NCBI GenBank assembly: GCA_016783145.1
Contig: JADHXD010000007.1
Coordinates: 1-63,946, forward strand
DNA length: 63,946 nt
Reading direction: 5' to 3'
Source: Anaerolineae bacterium
GTDB taxonomy: Bacteria; Chloroflexota; Anaerolineae; JAFGEY01
Both the position numbers and the translations under genes were made by a program. The notes under the pieces are model-generated. The model had not been told where the DNA came from, did no database searches, and saw nothing but the letters and a program-made list of their open reading frames with translations. Within the stretch, counting starts at the first letter, position 1. The number at the start of each line of letters is the position of its first letter. Below, one piece after another: positions 15,908 to 23,785 of this stretch.

Positions 15908-16891
15908 ATGGGACAAAGATACGGGGGGACGATGGAAAACAGGCACACGTGGCGTAGAGGGCTGTGGCGCGTGAGCATCGGGCTGGTTGTGATCGTACTG
16001 GCTGGATGCGCGTCGCGGGAGACCGTGCCTCCGCCAGTGCCGTACGTAGGACTGACGCCCACAGCGCCTCAAGTTCCATCCTCCACGACGGTCTCGGGTG
16101 AAGCGCTTGCCGCCGCGGTAGATGGCCATCCGGTCTATGCTCACGACTATCAGAAATGGGTGAGCGAATGGGAAGCTGCGTTTATGAGCCAGAGTGCCAG
16201 TCTGGCCGAGCAAGAAAAGCTAGAGATGCTCGCCCAGGGGAGGCGCCAGGTTCTGGATGTGATGATCGAACAGGCACTCATTGAGCAAGCAGCAGAACGC
16301 GAGGGAGTGTCCATCCCGGACACAGAAGTGGAGAGCGTGATCGCCCGAGACATCGAGGAGAACGGAGGGCAGGAGCAGTTCAATGCTTGGCTCAAAGCCA
16401 ACAACTGGACGCGCCAAGAGTACACGGCCCGGCAGCACTCCATGATGCTCTCTTCGCTGATGTTTGAGCGCGTCACGGGCAGCGTGCCCACAAAGGCAGA
16501 ACAAGTACACGCACGGCACATTCTGGTCGAGAGCGAGGCCGAGGCCCGCAGTCTCTTGGCCCAGCTACAGGGCGGCGCGGATTTCGCGACCGTCGCTCGG
16601 CAGTCTTCTCTCGATCCAAGCACAAAGGAGAGCGGCGGGGATCTGGGGTTCTTTCCGCGGGGGACGCTGGTTGTCACCGCAGTCGAGGACGCCGCCTTTG
16701 AACTGCCCGTGGGACAGATCAGTGACGTGATCCAGAGTGCCATGGGGTACCACATTGTACAGGTCATAGAACGGGTGCAGGATATGCCCCTATCAGAAGA
16801 GTCGTGGCAGGAACTCAGAGAAGCCACCTTTCGCCGCTGGGTGTCAGAGCTCTGGGAATCGGCCGATATCGAGATCCTGGCACCGAGGTGA
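15908..16891 (+). CDS. Peptidylprolyl isomerase lipoprotein, parvulin type
   Basis: The 327-residue protein has a signal peptide with lipobox VLAGC and then a SurA/PrsA layout. An N-terminal SurA-like helical domain (VDGHPVYAHDYQKWV ... EQEKLEMLAQGRRQVLDVMIEQALI) is followed by a parvulin domain (HARHILVESEAEARSLLAQL, GGDLGFFPRGTLV, AFELPVGQISDVIQSAMGYHI). It should assist folding of secreted proteins outside the membrane. AAGGAG lies 6 nt before ATG 15908; ATG 15932 is an alternative. The gap to the preceding gene is 4 bp, so the two are co-transcribed. Confidence 0.9.
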   Translation: MGQRYGGTMENRHTWRRGLWRVSIGLVVIVLAGCASRETVPPPVPYVGLTPTAPQVPSSTTVSGEALAAAVDGHPVYAHDYQKWVSEWEAAFMSQSASLAEQEKLEMLAQGRRQVLDVMIEQALIEQAAEREGVSIPDTEVESVIARDIEENGGQEQFNAWLKANNWTRQEYTARQHSMMLSSLMFERVTGSVPTKAEQVHARHILVESEAEARSLLAQLQGGADFATVARQSSLDPSTKESGGDLGFFPRGTLVVTAVEDAAFELPVGQISDVIQSAMGYHIVQVIERVQDMPLSEESWQELREATFRRWVSELWESADIEILAPR

Positions 16892-16934
16892 CCCAACGCG
16901 CCCGGTAGACGGAAGCAGCCCTTGCCCACATACC

Positions 16935-16963
16935 TAGACAAGCCTTCTTTGTTATGCTATACT
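16935..16963 (+). promoter_or_regulatory. Sigma70-type promoter
   Basis: TAGACA (16935-16940) and TATACT (16958-16963) are 17 bp apart, about 90 bp before the next gene. Confidence 0.6.
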
Positions 16964-17053
16964 AGAGATCAGAGTGTACGATTCTGCTGACCGGCAAACC
17001 AGGCTTCTAGCCAGTCCAGACGGCTTGTTTTCCGAGGACAAAGGAGGACCCGT

Positions 17054-17812
17054 ATGAATTGGGAACAGCCACCCACGCAAGAGACGACGCGGAGTGCAAG
17101 GTCGGCCCAGGCAGGCACGGTGATCTTTATGGCCTTGACCGTGCTCGTGCTGCTCTGCTACCTGATGATTTTCGCCAATCCCCAGGTCGCGTTCAATCCA
17201 TTCAGGCCTCCCTTCTTTGTGCTTCCGACAGCCACGCCCGTCGTCAGGGTGCCCACCGCAACGCTCACACCCTCTATGACGCCCACCTACCCGTCGATAT
17301 GGACGCCAACGGCCACGGTACCGCCCACCGAGACCTCTGAACCCGGGCCACTGTCTACTGCGAGACCTCCCAGGCCCACCAGGCCGCCGACGGCGACGCC
17401 CAAAACCCTTCCCCGGTTTACGCTCTACCAGGAGCCGGTCTTTGTCCAGCAGTTGCTGTACCGAGACGCGAACACCTCGGACTGGTGGTCCGGCGTGGCA
17501 GGTGAGGTGGCCGATCGGAACGGACGACCGGTGACAGACGTGACGATCAGGGTCCGGGATAACGATAACAACGAATGGACGACGAAACCTGGCGACGCGG
17601 TCGCGTACTCTGACAGGTATTCGACGATCTATGGAGGCAGAGGTACGTATGCGTGGTGGGAGCAAGTCCTCAAAGATAGCTGCCACAGATCGGTCGGTGT
17701 CCACGTGCAGGTATTCGAGAACGACAAGCCGGTGACCGCAGAGGTGTCGGTCCAGACCACCGGTGACTGCAAAAAGAACCTGATCCTGATCCATTTCCAA
17801 AAGAACTACTAG
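17054..17812 (+). CDS. Stalked membrane-anchored protein of unknown function
   Basis: The 252-residue protein has a short N-terminal cytoplasmic part and one membrane helix (TVIFMALTVLVLLCYLMIF, residues 22-40). A Thr/Pro-rich stalk (TPVVRVPTATLTPSMTP and onward to about residue 117) leads to a C-terminal globular domain of about 130 residues. The globular part reads VAGEVADRNGRPVTDVTIRV and AEVSVQTTGDCKKN, suggesting a small beta-sandwich exposed outside the cell, and has a Cys pair (SCHRSV and GDCKK) that could form a disulfide. I do not recognise the family. GGAGG precedes the ATG by 8 nt. Confidence 0.7.
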   Translation: MNWEQPPTQETTRSARSAQAGTVIFMALTVLVLLCYLMIFANPQVAFNPFRPPFFVLPTATPVVRVPTATLTPSMTPTYPSIWTPTATVPPTETSEPGPLSTARPPRPTRPPTATPKTLPRFTLYQEPVFVQQLLYRDANTSDWWSGVAGEVADRNGRPVTDVTIRVRDNDNNEWTTKPGDAVAYSDRYSTIYGGRGTYAWWEQVLKDSCHRSVGVHVQVFENDKPVTAEVSVQTTGDCKKNLILIHFQKNY

Positions 17813-17969
17813 CGGTCTTGGCCACATCGTACACGAGAAACCCTCGATCGTTCACGTAGACACAGCACAAGCGGTGCTCAGGCGCTCGCCCGCGAGGTTC
17901 TCTTTGGCGCAGCCCACGAACGCCGGGCAGTTGCCCGTTACCCGGTAGCGCCGCCACAAGGACTGTTCG

Positions 17970-18350
17970 ATGGAATTGCACAGCACATTGATGTCCGGTG
18001 TCATGGATGAGATGGATCCTCGCATGCTTGGTTTTATCAAGCAGCACATCACCACATTCACCCGGTGGGACGTCATCAAGTTCCTGCACAACAATCCCAA
18101 TACCCAGGACACGGCGGAAAGACTGGCCCAGTATGTGGGACGCAGCGTCGACGTCATTCGGCAAGAGTCCGAGGCATTGGTGACCGAGGGCATCTTTCGG
18201 TCGGCGAGGAAAGGGACACACACTGTCTACACGCTCGGCGGCGATCAGGACATCCGGCAGATCATCGCCTACCTGGTCGAGGCTGCCCACGACCGGACCT
18301 TCAGGATGAAGCTGGTCTATCACATCCTGCGCGCAGGGGGCCAAGAATGA
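17970..18350 (+). CDS. Winged-helix transcriptional regulator-like protein
   Basis: The 126-residue protein has a winged-helix DNA-binding pattern: DVIKFLHNNPNTQDTAERLAQ, a recognition helix around GRSVDVIRQESEALV, and a wing at GIFRSARKGTHTVYTLGG. A C-terminal helix follows (IAYLVEAAHDRTFRMKLVYHIL). Such proteins are often paired with RecA/KaiC-like ATPases in archaea and Chloroflexota. Its TGA overlaps the ATG of the KaiC-like gene (ATGA at 18347-18350), which strongly suggests coupled translation and joint function. Binding target unknown. Confidence 0.75.
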   Translation: MELHSTLMSGVMDEMDPRMLGFIKQHITTFTRWDVIKFLHNNPNTQDTAERLAQYVGRSVDVIRQESEALVTEGIFRSARKGTHTVYTLGGDQDIRQIIAYLVEAAHDRTFRMKLVYHILRAGGQE

Positions 18351-19096
18351 CCAGACGGGTCCACAGCGGAGTGCCCGGCTTGGACGACGTGCTTCACGGT
18401 GGGTTCCTCGAGGGGTCCGCAGTCCTTGTCGAGGGAGGCCCAGGGACGGGCAAGACCACGTTGGGGATGCAGTTCCTGCATACCGGCATCGTCAAAGAGG
18501 ACGAACCCGGCCTGCTAATCACGTTCGAAGAGTTTCCAAGCTCTCTGATCCAAGACGCCCGATCGCACAACTGGGATCTCCGCGCTTTGGAGGAGGCGAA
18601 CAAGCTTCGCCTCGTGTTCACCTCACCGCAGACTCTGCTCTCCAGCCTCCGATCCCCTTTCAGCCCACTGAATCGTATGATCGTCGAATGGGACATACGG
18701 CGGATCGTGCTGGACAGTGTCAGCCACTTTGCGCGCATCACCCGAAACCCGACGGAGCTGCGCGACATTTATGGCACGGTGATCAACGGCCTCAAACGCG
18801 AAGGAATCACGTCGATCTTGACCCGCGAAACCAACACCAACCGGCTCTATCCAAGCGGAGACAAGCTCTCCTTCGTTGTCGATGCCATCCTGATGATGCG
18901 CTATGTCGAGATAGACAGCGCGATCCAGAGGGCGATCTTGGTACTGAAAATGAGGGGAAGCCCACACGCTCACGGCGTCTACAGGTACGACATCCAGCAG
19001 GAGGGCATGGCCGTGAGAGACAGATTCGAGGGATTGCATGGCCTCCTGACCGGCATGCCGACACGCACTCGCCCACGACGATCAGCTTCCAGATAG
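18347..19096 (+). CDS. KaiC-like RecA-superfamily ATPase, single domain
   Basis: The 249-residue protein has the KaiC/RadA-like start SGVPGLDDVLHGGFLEGS, a Walker A motif GGPGTGKTT (residues 30-38), LLITFEEFPSSLIQDA, and a Walker B-like strand IRRIVLDSVSHF. A single domain is present, unlike the double-domain circadian KaiC. The YRYDIQQEGMAV segment near the end is also seen in single KaiC-domain proteins. A signalling or gene-regulation role together with the overlapping winged-helix protein is likely. No KaiA or KaiB is nearby, so it should not be called a clock protein. Confidence 0.8.
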   Translation: MTRRVHSGVPGLDDVLHGGFLEGSAVLVEGGPGTGKTTLGMQFLHTGIVKEDEPGLLITFEEFPSSLIQDARSHNWDLRALEEANKLRLVFTSPQTLLSSLRSPFSPLNRMIVEWDIRRIVLDSVSHFARITRNPTELRDIYGTVINGLKREGITSILTRETNTNRLYPSGDKLSFVVDAILMMRYVEIDSAIQRAILVLKMRGSPHAHGVYRYDIQQEGMAVRDRFEGLHGLLTGMPTRTRPRRSASR

Positions 19097-19161
19097 ACGT
19101 CCTGGCTGTGCTCTCGCTGGAGGGCACACACGATCGCATAGGACGGTGTCGCCCTGGACAC

Positions 19162-20184
19162 TCAGGGCAGTTCGTCGCCGGCAATTCCCTCCAGGTTCAA
19201 GCCCATGCGATGGCGACTCTGATCAATGCTGACGATGCGCACCCGGACAGCGACCCCCTCTTGCAGGGCGTGGTGAGGAGAACCCGCCTGATCGGTAAGG
19301 TCAGAGGCATGGATCAAGCCCTCCACCCCTTCCTCGATGCGCACGAACGCGCCGAAATTGACCACATTGGTGACCGTTCCTTCGACCACCTGGTCAAAGG
19401 AATACCGGTCCTTCACCGTGTCCCACGGATCAGGGTGAAGACGTTTGATGCTGAGTCCCACCCGTCCTCGCTCGCGATCGACGTTGAGGACATAGACCTC
19501 GATCTCTTGCCCACTCTGCAACACGTCTGCCGGGCGCGCGACCCTGCCCCAGGACAGCTCTGATATGTGGATCAACCCCTCCACGCCGCCCAGGTCCACA
19601 AACACCCCAAAGGAGCACAGATTTGTGACCCGGCCGTGGCGCACATTGCCCGCAGTCAGGTCATCCAACACGGACAAATCGGGCTCATGCACGCGCATAG
19701 CGGCTCGCTCCGACAAAACAAGCCGCGTCTCGGCGGGGTTAGCCTCGATCACTTTGAGCGTCAGGGTGCCACTCGCCCGCACAGCAAGCGCGTCGAGCCG
19801 CGACTGCTCGTCACCATACGGAATGCCCTCACAGAGTTGAGAAGCCGGAACGAACCCTACGACTCCATCCCACCTGACCAACAACCCACCACGGTTAAAG
19901 CCCACTACTGGCAGTTCAATCGTCTTGTCTTCGGCCTGGTACTGCAGAAACAAGTCCCAGCAGGCTGACTCGCCATCCACCAGACGTGAATAGCTCTCAC
20001 CATTGACAGCTTCTGCGACCTCCGTAGCGGCTTGCTGATCTAGCTCCACATCTGGGCAAGGATCCAGATCCTGACCAGAGGCGATCGAACCCTCGCCATG
20101 CTCGCCCTCGTTCAACAGTGCATGCCAGTACGACTCGTCTGGCGGCACTTCCCAGGGCGCGAGATCCTTTGCTGCCCCTTCCAT
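19162..20184 (-). CDS. S1 RNA-binding domain protein, ribosomal protein S1-like
   Basis: The 340-residue protein has an acidic N-terminal tail and three S1 repeats. The first (TIELPVVGFNRGGLLVRWDGVVGFVPASQL) is divergent. The second (RHGRVTNLCSFGVFVDLGGVEGLIHISELSW) and third (VEGTVTNVVNFGAFVRIEEGVEGLIHASDL) are close to consensus. The pattern matches the short S1 proteins of Chloroflexota, Firmicutes and Actinobacteria, which help mRNA binding at the ribosome. It is a single-gene unit with its own strong promoter that overlaps the end of the GT39 gene. Confidence 0.85.
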   Translation of the reverse strand: MEGAAKDLAPWEVPPDESYWHALLNEGEHGEGSIASGQDLDPCPDVELDQQAATEVAEAVNGESYSRLVDGESACWDLFLQYQAEDKTIELPVVGFNRGGLLVRWDGVVGFVPASQLCEGIPYGDEQSRLDALAVRASGTLTLKVIEANPAETRLVLSERAAMRVHEPDLSVLDDLTAGNVRHGRVTNLCSFGVFVDLGGVEGLIHISELSWGRVARPADVLQSGQEIEVYVLNVDRERGRVGLSIKRLHPDPWDTVKDRYSFDQVVEGTVTNVVNFGAFVRIEEGVEGLIHASDLTDQAGSPHHALQEGVAVRVRIVSIDQSRHRMGLNLEGIAGDELP

Positions 20185-20382
20185 CTCTACCTATCCCCTC
20201 TCCCTGCGACACTCCTCAAACAGAAAGACCGGCTGGACTGATCGCACTGGCGAACAGAAACCGGTCTCTATCGATCTGGATCGCTTTCGGACTTGGCACA
20301 AACTCTCACAACCCGCCCACCCAACACAACAACACCTGCTGCCCATCGCCTCAATCCATCGCCCACTCCACACAACGGCGTC

Positions 20383-20411
20383 ATTATACACGGGCAAAGT
20401 CCGGTTGTCAA
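20383..20411 (-). promoter_or_regulatory. Consensus sigma70-type promoter of the S1-like gene
   Basis: On the minus strand TTGACA (20406-20411) and TATAAT (20383-20388) are exactly 17 bp apart. The -35 box overlaps the stop codon of the GT39 gene. The leader to the S1 ATG is about 190 nt. Confidence 0.85.
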
Positions 20412-21922
20412 GGCACCCCACCTTGCTCGTTCGAGATGCGATACTTGACCACCGAGACGCGCTCCAGGTCAACCCGCAACTCTGCCCTGGCGTGAGCGTC
20501 CAGCCAGGCCACCGTCATTCCTCGTCGATCCCACATCTCTGGCTCTGAAAGGACGAGCCAGACCACCTCGTGGCCCGCGATGCGCTCCCACATGGCCGCA
20601 TGGACTGCCGCTTCCGTCGTCCTCTCGTCCGTAGGAACACCGTCGGCAGCCGGAGACGACTCACCGTAGTAATATTCGAACGTGTCGCGCACGTAAGAGA
20701 TATGAAAGAGAAGGAGCTCTCCTGGCTGGCGATGTTCCCGCACATACGCCGCCGCCGCTCGAAAGTCGGACTTGATGGGTCTCGCGCTTTGCTCCCACAC
20801 GCCCCAGGCATTGCAGCACAGAAACGCCAGAAGGCCCAGAATCGCGAACACCGCTGAGCGGCGCCACACCCGGTCAAGCCCGCGGGCCACAAGCAGGTAG
20901 AACGCGGGGCCGATCCAGATCAGATAGCGATCGACGAACATGGGCACGCGCAAGGAGACTGCATACAACCCCAAAACCGGTACCACCAGCCACATCCACA
21001 CGGCGAGGACGTGCGAGCCTCTGTTCGCCCGATCCCTGCTCGTGGACAGCTCCTTTTCGCCGCGCACGACGGCGGTTACCCAGCGGCGAGTGTCGCCTGT
21101 GACCCCTAACACTGTGCCAGCCAGCAGCGCAACCACGGCGATCGCCGTTGCCCAAGTTCCACCCCCGTTCGTGATCCCACGGGTGAATGCATAGAGCATA
21201 GTGGCGATCATACCGGAGAGAGGCACGAAGCGATGGCCGATGTTGCCTCCGCCAACGAGGACGGGAAGCGCCCAGGGTGAAGCCACGAACCCGGGCAAAG
21301 AGGCGCCTGCCAGAGACAGCAACGCCTGTCGCCACCTTGCTCGCGAGAATGGCCACCACGCAAAGAACATCAGAGCCATAGTCGGAATGAGCAGCGCTCC
21401 CATAATGTGCACCGTGACTATGATCCAGGCGAGCACGGTGACCGTCACCCAGAGACGCCAGTTTCCACTCCTCAGCGCTTCGCGATACACGGCCACGGTT
21501 CCTACCACCAGCGCAACGAGCAGAGCGTACATCTTGGCCTCTTGGGCGTACCAGACCATGTATGGGGAAAACGCGGTCAGCAGAGCCGCCAGCATGCCAA
21601 TTCGGTTCGAGAACCACGTCCGTCCCACGCGATAGACCAGCGACACGCCGAGCAGTCCAGACGACAGAGAAAACGCGCGAAGTGCGAACTCGCTGCTCCC
21701 GGTGAGATGCACCCAAACGCGCAAGAGGACGTAGAATAGAGGCCCATTCCATCCGGTCCGGCTAAAGTTCTTTGCCAGATCCGCCAGAGATGCCTGGGAA
21801 AAGCGCAGGGCGTCCACTTCATCGCGCCACATGCTCTGAACGGTGAGCCCGGAGACACGCAGGGCAAAGGCGAGCAGAAGGAGCAAGAGGAGGGTTCCTC
21901 GTCGCAGAACGTGGCGGTCCAT
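20408..21922 (-). CDS. Glycosyltransferase family 39/83-like membrane protein
   Basis: The 504-residue polytopic protein begins with a hydrophobic helix and the catalytic-loop type text GLTVQSMWRDEVDALRFSQ. The Asp-Glu pair in this first external loop is where GT-C enzymes carry the acidic catalytic residue. NGPLFYVLLRVWVHLTGSSEFALRAFSLSSG and YMVWYAQEAKMYALL are typical of the PMT/ArnT-like family, which moves sugars from polyprenyl carriers. A soluble C-terminal domain of about 130 residues follows. It is the last gene of the exosortase run, 1 bp after the small membrane protein, so surface protein or polysaccharide glycosylation linked to sorting is a fair guess. Confidence 0.82.
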   Translation of the reverse strand: MDRHVLRRGTLLLLLLLAFALRVSGLTVQSMWRDEVDALRFSQASLADLAKNFSRTGWNGPLFYVLLRVWVHLTGSSEFALRAFSLSSGLLGVSLVYRVGRTWFSNRIGMLAALLTAFSPYMVWYAQEAKMYALLVALVVGTVAVYREALRSGNWRLWVTVTVLAWIIVTVHIMGALLIPTMALMFFAWWPFSRARWRQALLSLAGASLPGFVASPWALPVLVGGGNIGHRFVPLSGMIATMLYAFTRGITNGGGTWATAIAVVALLAGTVLGVTGDTRRWVTAVVRGEKELSTSRDRANRGSHVLAVWMWLVVPVLGLYAVSLRVPMFVDRYLIWIGPAFYLLVARGLDRVWRRSAVFAILGLLAFLCCNAWGVWEQSARPIKSDFRAAAAYVREHRQPGELLLFHISYVRDTFEYYYGESSPAADGVPTDERTTEAAVHAAMWERIAGHEVVWLVLSEPEMWDRRGMTVAWLDAHARAELRVDLERVSVVKYRISNEQGGVP

Positions 21923-21923
21923 C

Positions 21924-22238
21924 TTACGTATCGCGAGGCTCTAGATGGCTCAGCAGTGTGATCAAGACCCATGCCCAGGCGCCAAAGAGAACCACACCCA
22001 CCACAACCCACGGCAGCGGAGAGGACCAGAAGGACTCGTTCAGGAGACGGCGAGTACCTTGCGCTGGCATTGGATACGACTTGACCGGGGAGACGCCAGG
22101 CATCGTGGGCCGCACCGTCGTCGGTATCGGGGATTGGAAACAGGCGCCGCGCTGGTTGGCTCCCAGCCAGGCGAGGGACAGAACAGACAGAACGAATAAC
22201 GCGACATAAGCTGGATTTGAGCTGGATCTTGATCGCAC
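21924..22238 (-). CDS. Small two-helix membrane protein in the exosortase run
   Basis: The 104-residue protein has two membrane helices (AYVALFVLSVLSLAWLG near the start and LPWVVVGVVLFGAWAWVLITLL near the end) separated by a loop of about 45 residues. GTG at 22238 is chosen because GAGGG lies 7 nt upstream and it places the first helix at the N-terminus; a longer frame to 22412 runs into epsI and is rejected. I do not recognise a family. Its place between EpsI and a glycosyltransferase suggests a link to export or sorting. Confidence 0.6.
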   Translation of the reverse strand: MRSRSSSNPAYVALFVLSVLSLAWLGANQRGACFQSPIPTTVRPTMPGVSPVKSYPMPAQGTRRLLNESFWSSPLPWVVVGVVLFGAWAWVLITLLSHLEPRDT

Positions 22239-22264
22239 GTTGGTTCCCTCAAAAGATGATGGAC

Positions 22265-22939
22265 TCACTCGCGAGCGACGGACGCCTCTTCGAACCACAG
22301 GCTGACAAAGGAACGGATCAGGTCCCGTGTCTCGTCCTCGGTTCCCTGCAGATCGGTCATGACTTTGAACATCACCAGGCCGTCCTGCAGGTCGCGCTCC
22401 CGGTTTGGCCACAGGTAGGAGTGGTACACGAGATCGGTTTCATCCCCCCGGCTGGCGATCAGGGACATCACGTACAGCTCTCCGCGTCGCAGGGGGATCG
22501 CCTCTGAGCGGACGACCGTGTGCCAGCCTCCATAACATATCTGGGGCGGATGAAAGCTGGTCCCTTTTCGGCTGCCGATCAAGCTCAGCCACAGATAGCG
22601 CCCATCGTCCCGCTCATAGAGACGAAGCATATACGAATCTGGGTCGAGCACCTCAAGCACTTGAGCGTCCACTTGCTCGATATCACGCCCTTGCCAATCA
22701 CCGACCTCCAGGGGCAGTGCCCCCAGGTCAGCGTCCAGGCGCATATCGTGGTTCATGGACACGACCCGTTCGCGACTTGTGCGCCGCCATGTGTCGATGT
22801 CGGCATAGAGCCTGTACAGCGCCTGGTCCTGGCTCGGACGATCCACCCCATCGCGCCGGGCTTGCACAAAGTGCGTCGCCCCGCCCGCCGCCACAAGCAG
22901 GATCACCAGGACTAGATATCGGAGCGAACGGTTCGACAT
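22265..22939 (-). CDS. epsI: EpsI domain protein, exosortase-associated
   Basis: The 224-residue protein has one N-terminal helix (YLVLVILLVAAGGATHFV) and an EpsI-type extracytoplasmic domain (PF11984). This is seen in LGALPLEVGDWQGRDIE, VLEVLDPDSYMLRLYERDDGRYLWLSLIGSRKG, the HPPQICYGGWHTV motif, and VYHSYLWPN. EpsI often occurs next to exosortase or fused to its C-terminus, in systems that process surface proteins or make extracellular polysaccharide. Its ATG lies 28 bp inside the exosortase gene, so translation is coupled. Confidence 0.85.
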   Translation of the reverse strand: MSNRSLRYLVLVILLVAAGGATHFVQARRDGVDRPSQDQALYRLYADIDTWRRTSRERVVSMNHDMRLDADLGALPLEVGDWQGRDIEQVDAQVLEVLDPDSYMLRLYERDDGRYLWLSLIGSRKGTSFHPPQICYGGWHTVVRSEAIPLRRGELYVMSLIASRGDETDLVYHSYLWPNRERDLQDGLVMFKVMTDLQGTEDETRDLIRSFVSLWFEEASVARE

Positions 22940-23784
22940 CCCAGCCACCCACCCAATAGGGTCAACAACAGGACGGCCAGGCCAAAGAAGGCCAGTCCCG
23001 ACCAGTCGTGCCACAACCCCAGTGCGACCTCAGCGCCCCACCGTTCAGCAACCACCAGCAGCGCGAACACGCGCGTGGCATTGGCAAGCAGAGCGACCGG
23101 TACGGCCAGCACGACCAACGCCACCCGGGCCCATCCCCGCCCTTCCAGGATGTGTGCCATCAGCGCAGCCAGGGCCAGCAGGGCCACCAATGAATAGAGT
23201 CCACTACACGGTGCGCCCACGTCAAGATCACACGTGGACAGAATCACGCGGCTGCCCTCGTTGGTTGCAGGAATGCCCACGGTCCGCGCCAAGGCGGTAG
23301 AGACACGCACGGTCAGTCCCTGCAAGGGCGTGCTGAGCAGGTCCACGACCGGCAGGGGCACAGCAAGGCTCAAGTAGCCTATGGCAAAGGCCAACCTGCG
23401 CAGCGCGTCCCAGCCGACCAGGTACCAGACAAGGCCCGCGATCAGTGGGATCAGGATCAGGATCGCCAGGAAAAACGCCTTGGCTGTCATCGCCCAGAGC
23501 AGCCCCCCAAGGCTGCAGGCGACGAGCGTCAGGGACAGCACGGTGGCTTGTTTCTGCGAGGAGCCGTGTATCCCAGGACGAGCGAGCGCCCCTCCGCTCA
23601 CCCTCCCCGCCTGCCTCATCGCAAGGAAGAGCGAGATGAGCGGAATCAGAGGGCCGTGCGCATAGGCATCGTTGCTCCACCACTCTCCCCACAGCCAGCG
23701 GAGTGCAGGCCAGGCCGGCCATGCCAACAGGAGAGCGATCACCAGAGCCAGGGCGAACGTTCGAACTCGTGCCAAGTGTCCCAT
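22912..23784 (-). CDS. xrt: Exosortase (membrane transpeptidase-like sorting enzyme)
   Basis: The 290-residue protein is mostly membrane helices. It keeps the exosortase active-site residues in the expected order: Cys193 in GAPCSGLYSL, Arg238 in ANATRVFALL and His259 in GLWHDWSG. The WSNDAYAHGPLIPLISL segment near residue 37 is also typical. Exosortases recognise C-terminal sorting tails (PEP-CTERM and related). No such tail was noticed among the proteins of this window, so the clients are elsewhere. ATG 23784 starts 1 bp after the mutS2 stop, so it is co-transcribed with mutS2. Confidence 0.9.
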   Translation of the reverse strand: MGHLARVRTFALALVIALLLAWPAWPALRWLWGEWWSNDAYAHGPLIPLISLFLAMRQAGRVSGGALARPGIHGSSQKQATVLSLTLVACSLGGLLWAMTAKAFFLAILILIPLIAGLVWYLVGWDALRRLAFAIGYLSLAVPLPVVDLLSTPLQGLTVRVSTALARTVGIPATNEGSRVILSTCDLDVGAPCSGLYSLVALLALAALMAHILEGRGWARVALVVLAVPVALLANATRVFALLVVAERWGAEVALGLWHDWSGLAFFGLAVLLLTLLGGWLGCRTVRSDI

Positions 23785-23785
23785 C

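Noticed and set aside
18347..19096. Circadian clock KaiC
   Set aside because: Only one KaiC domain is present, and no kaiA or kaiB is near.
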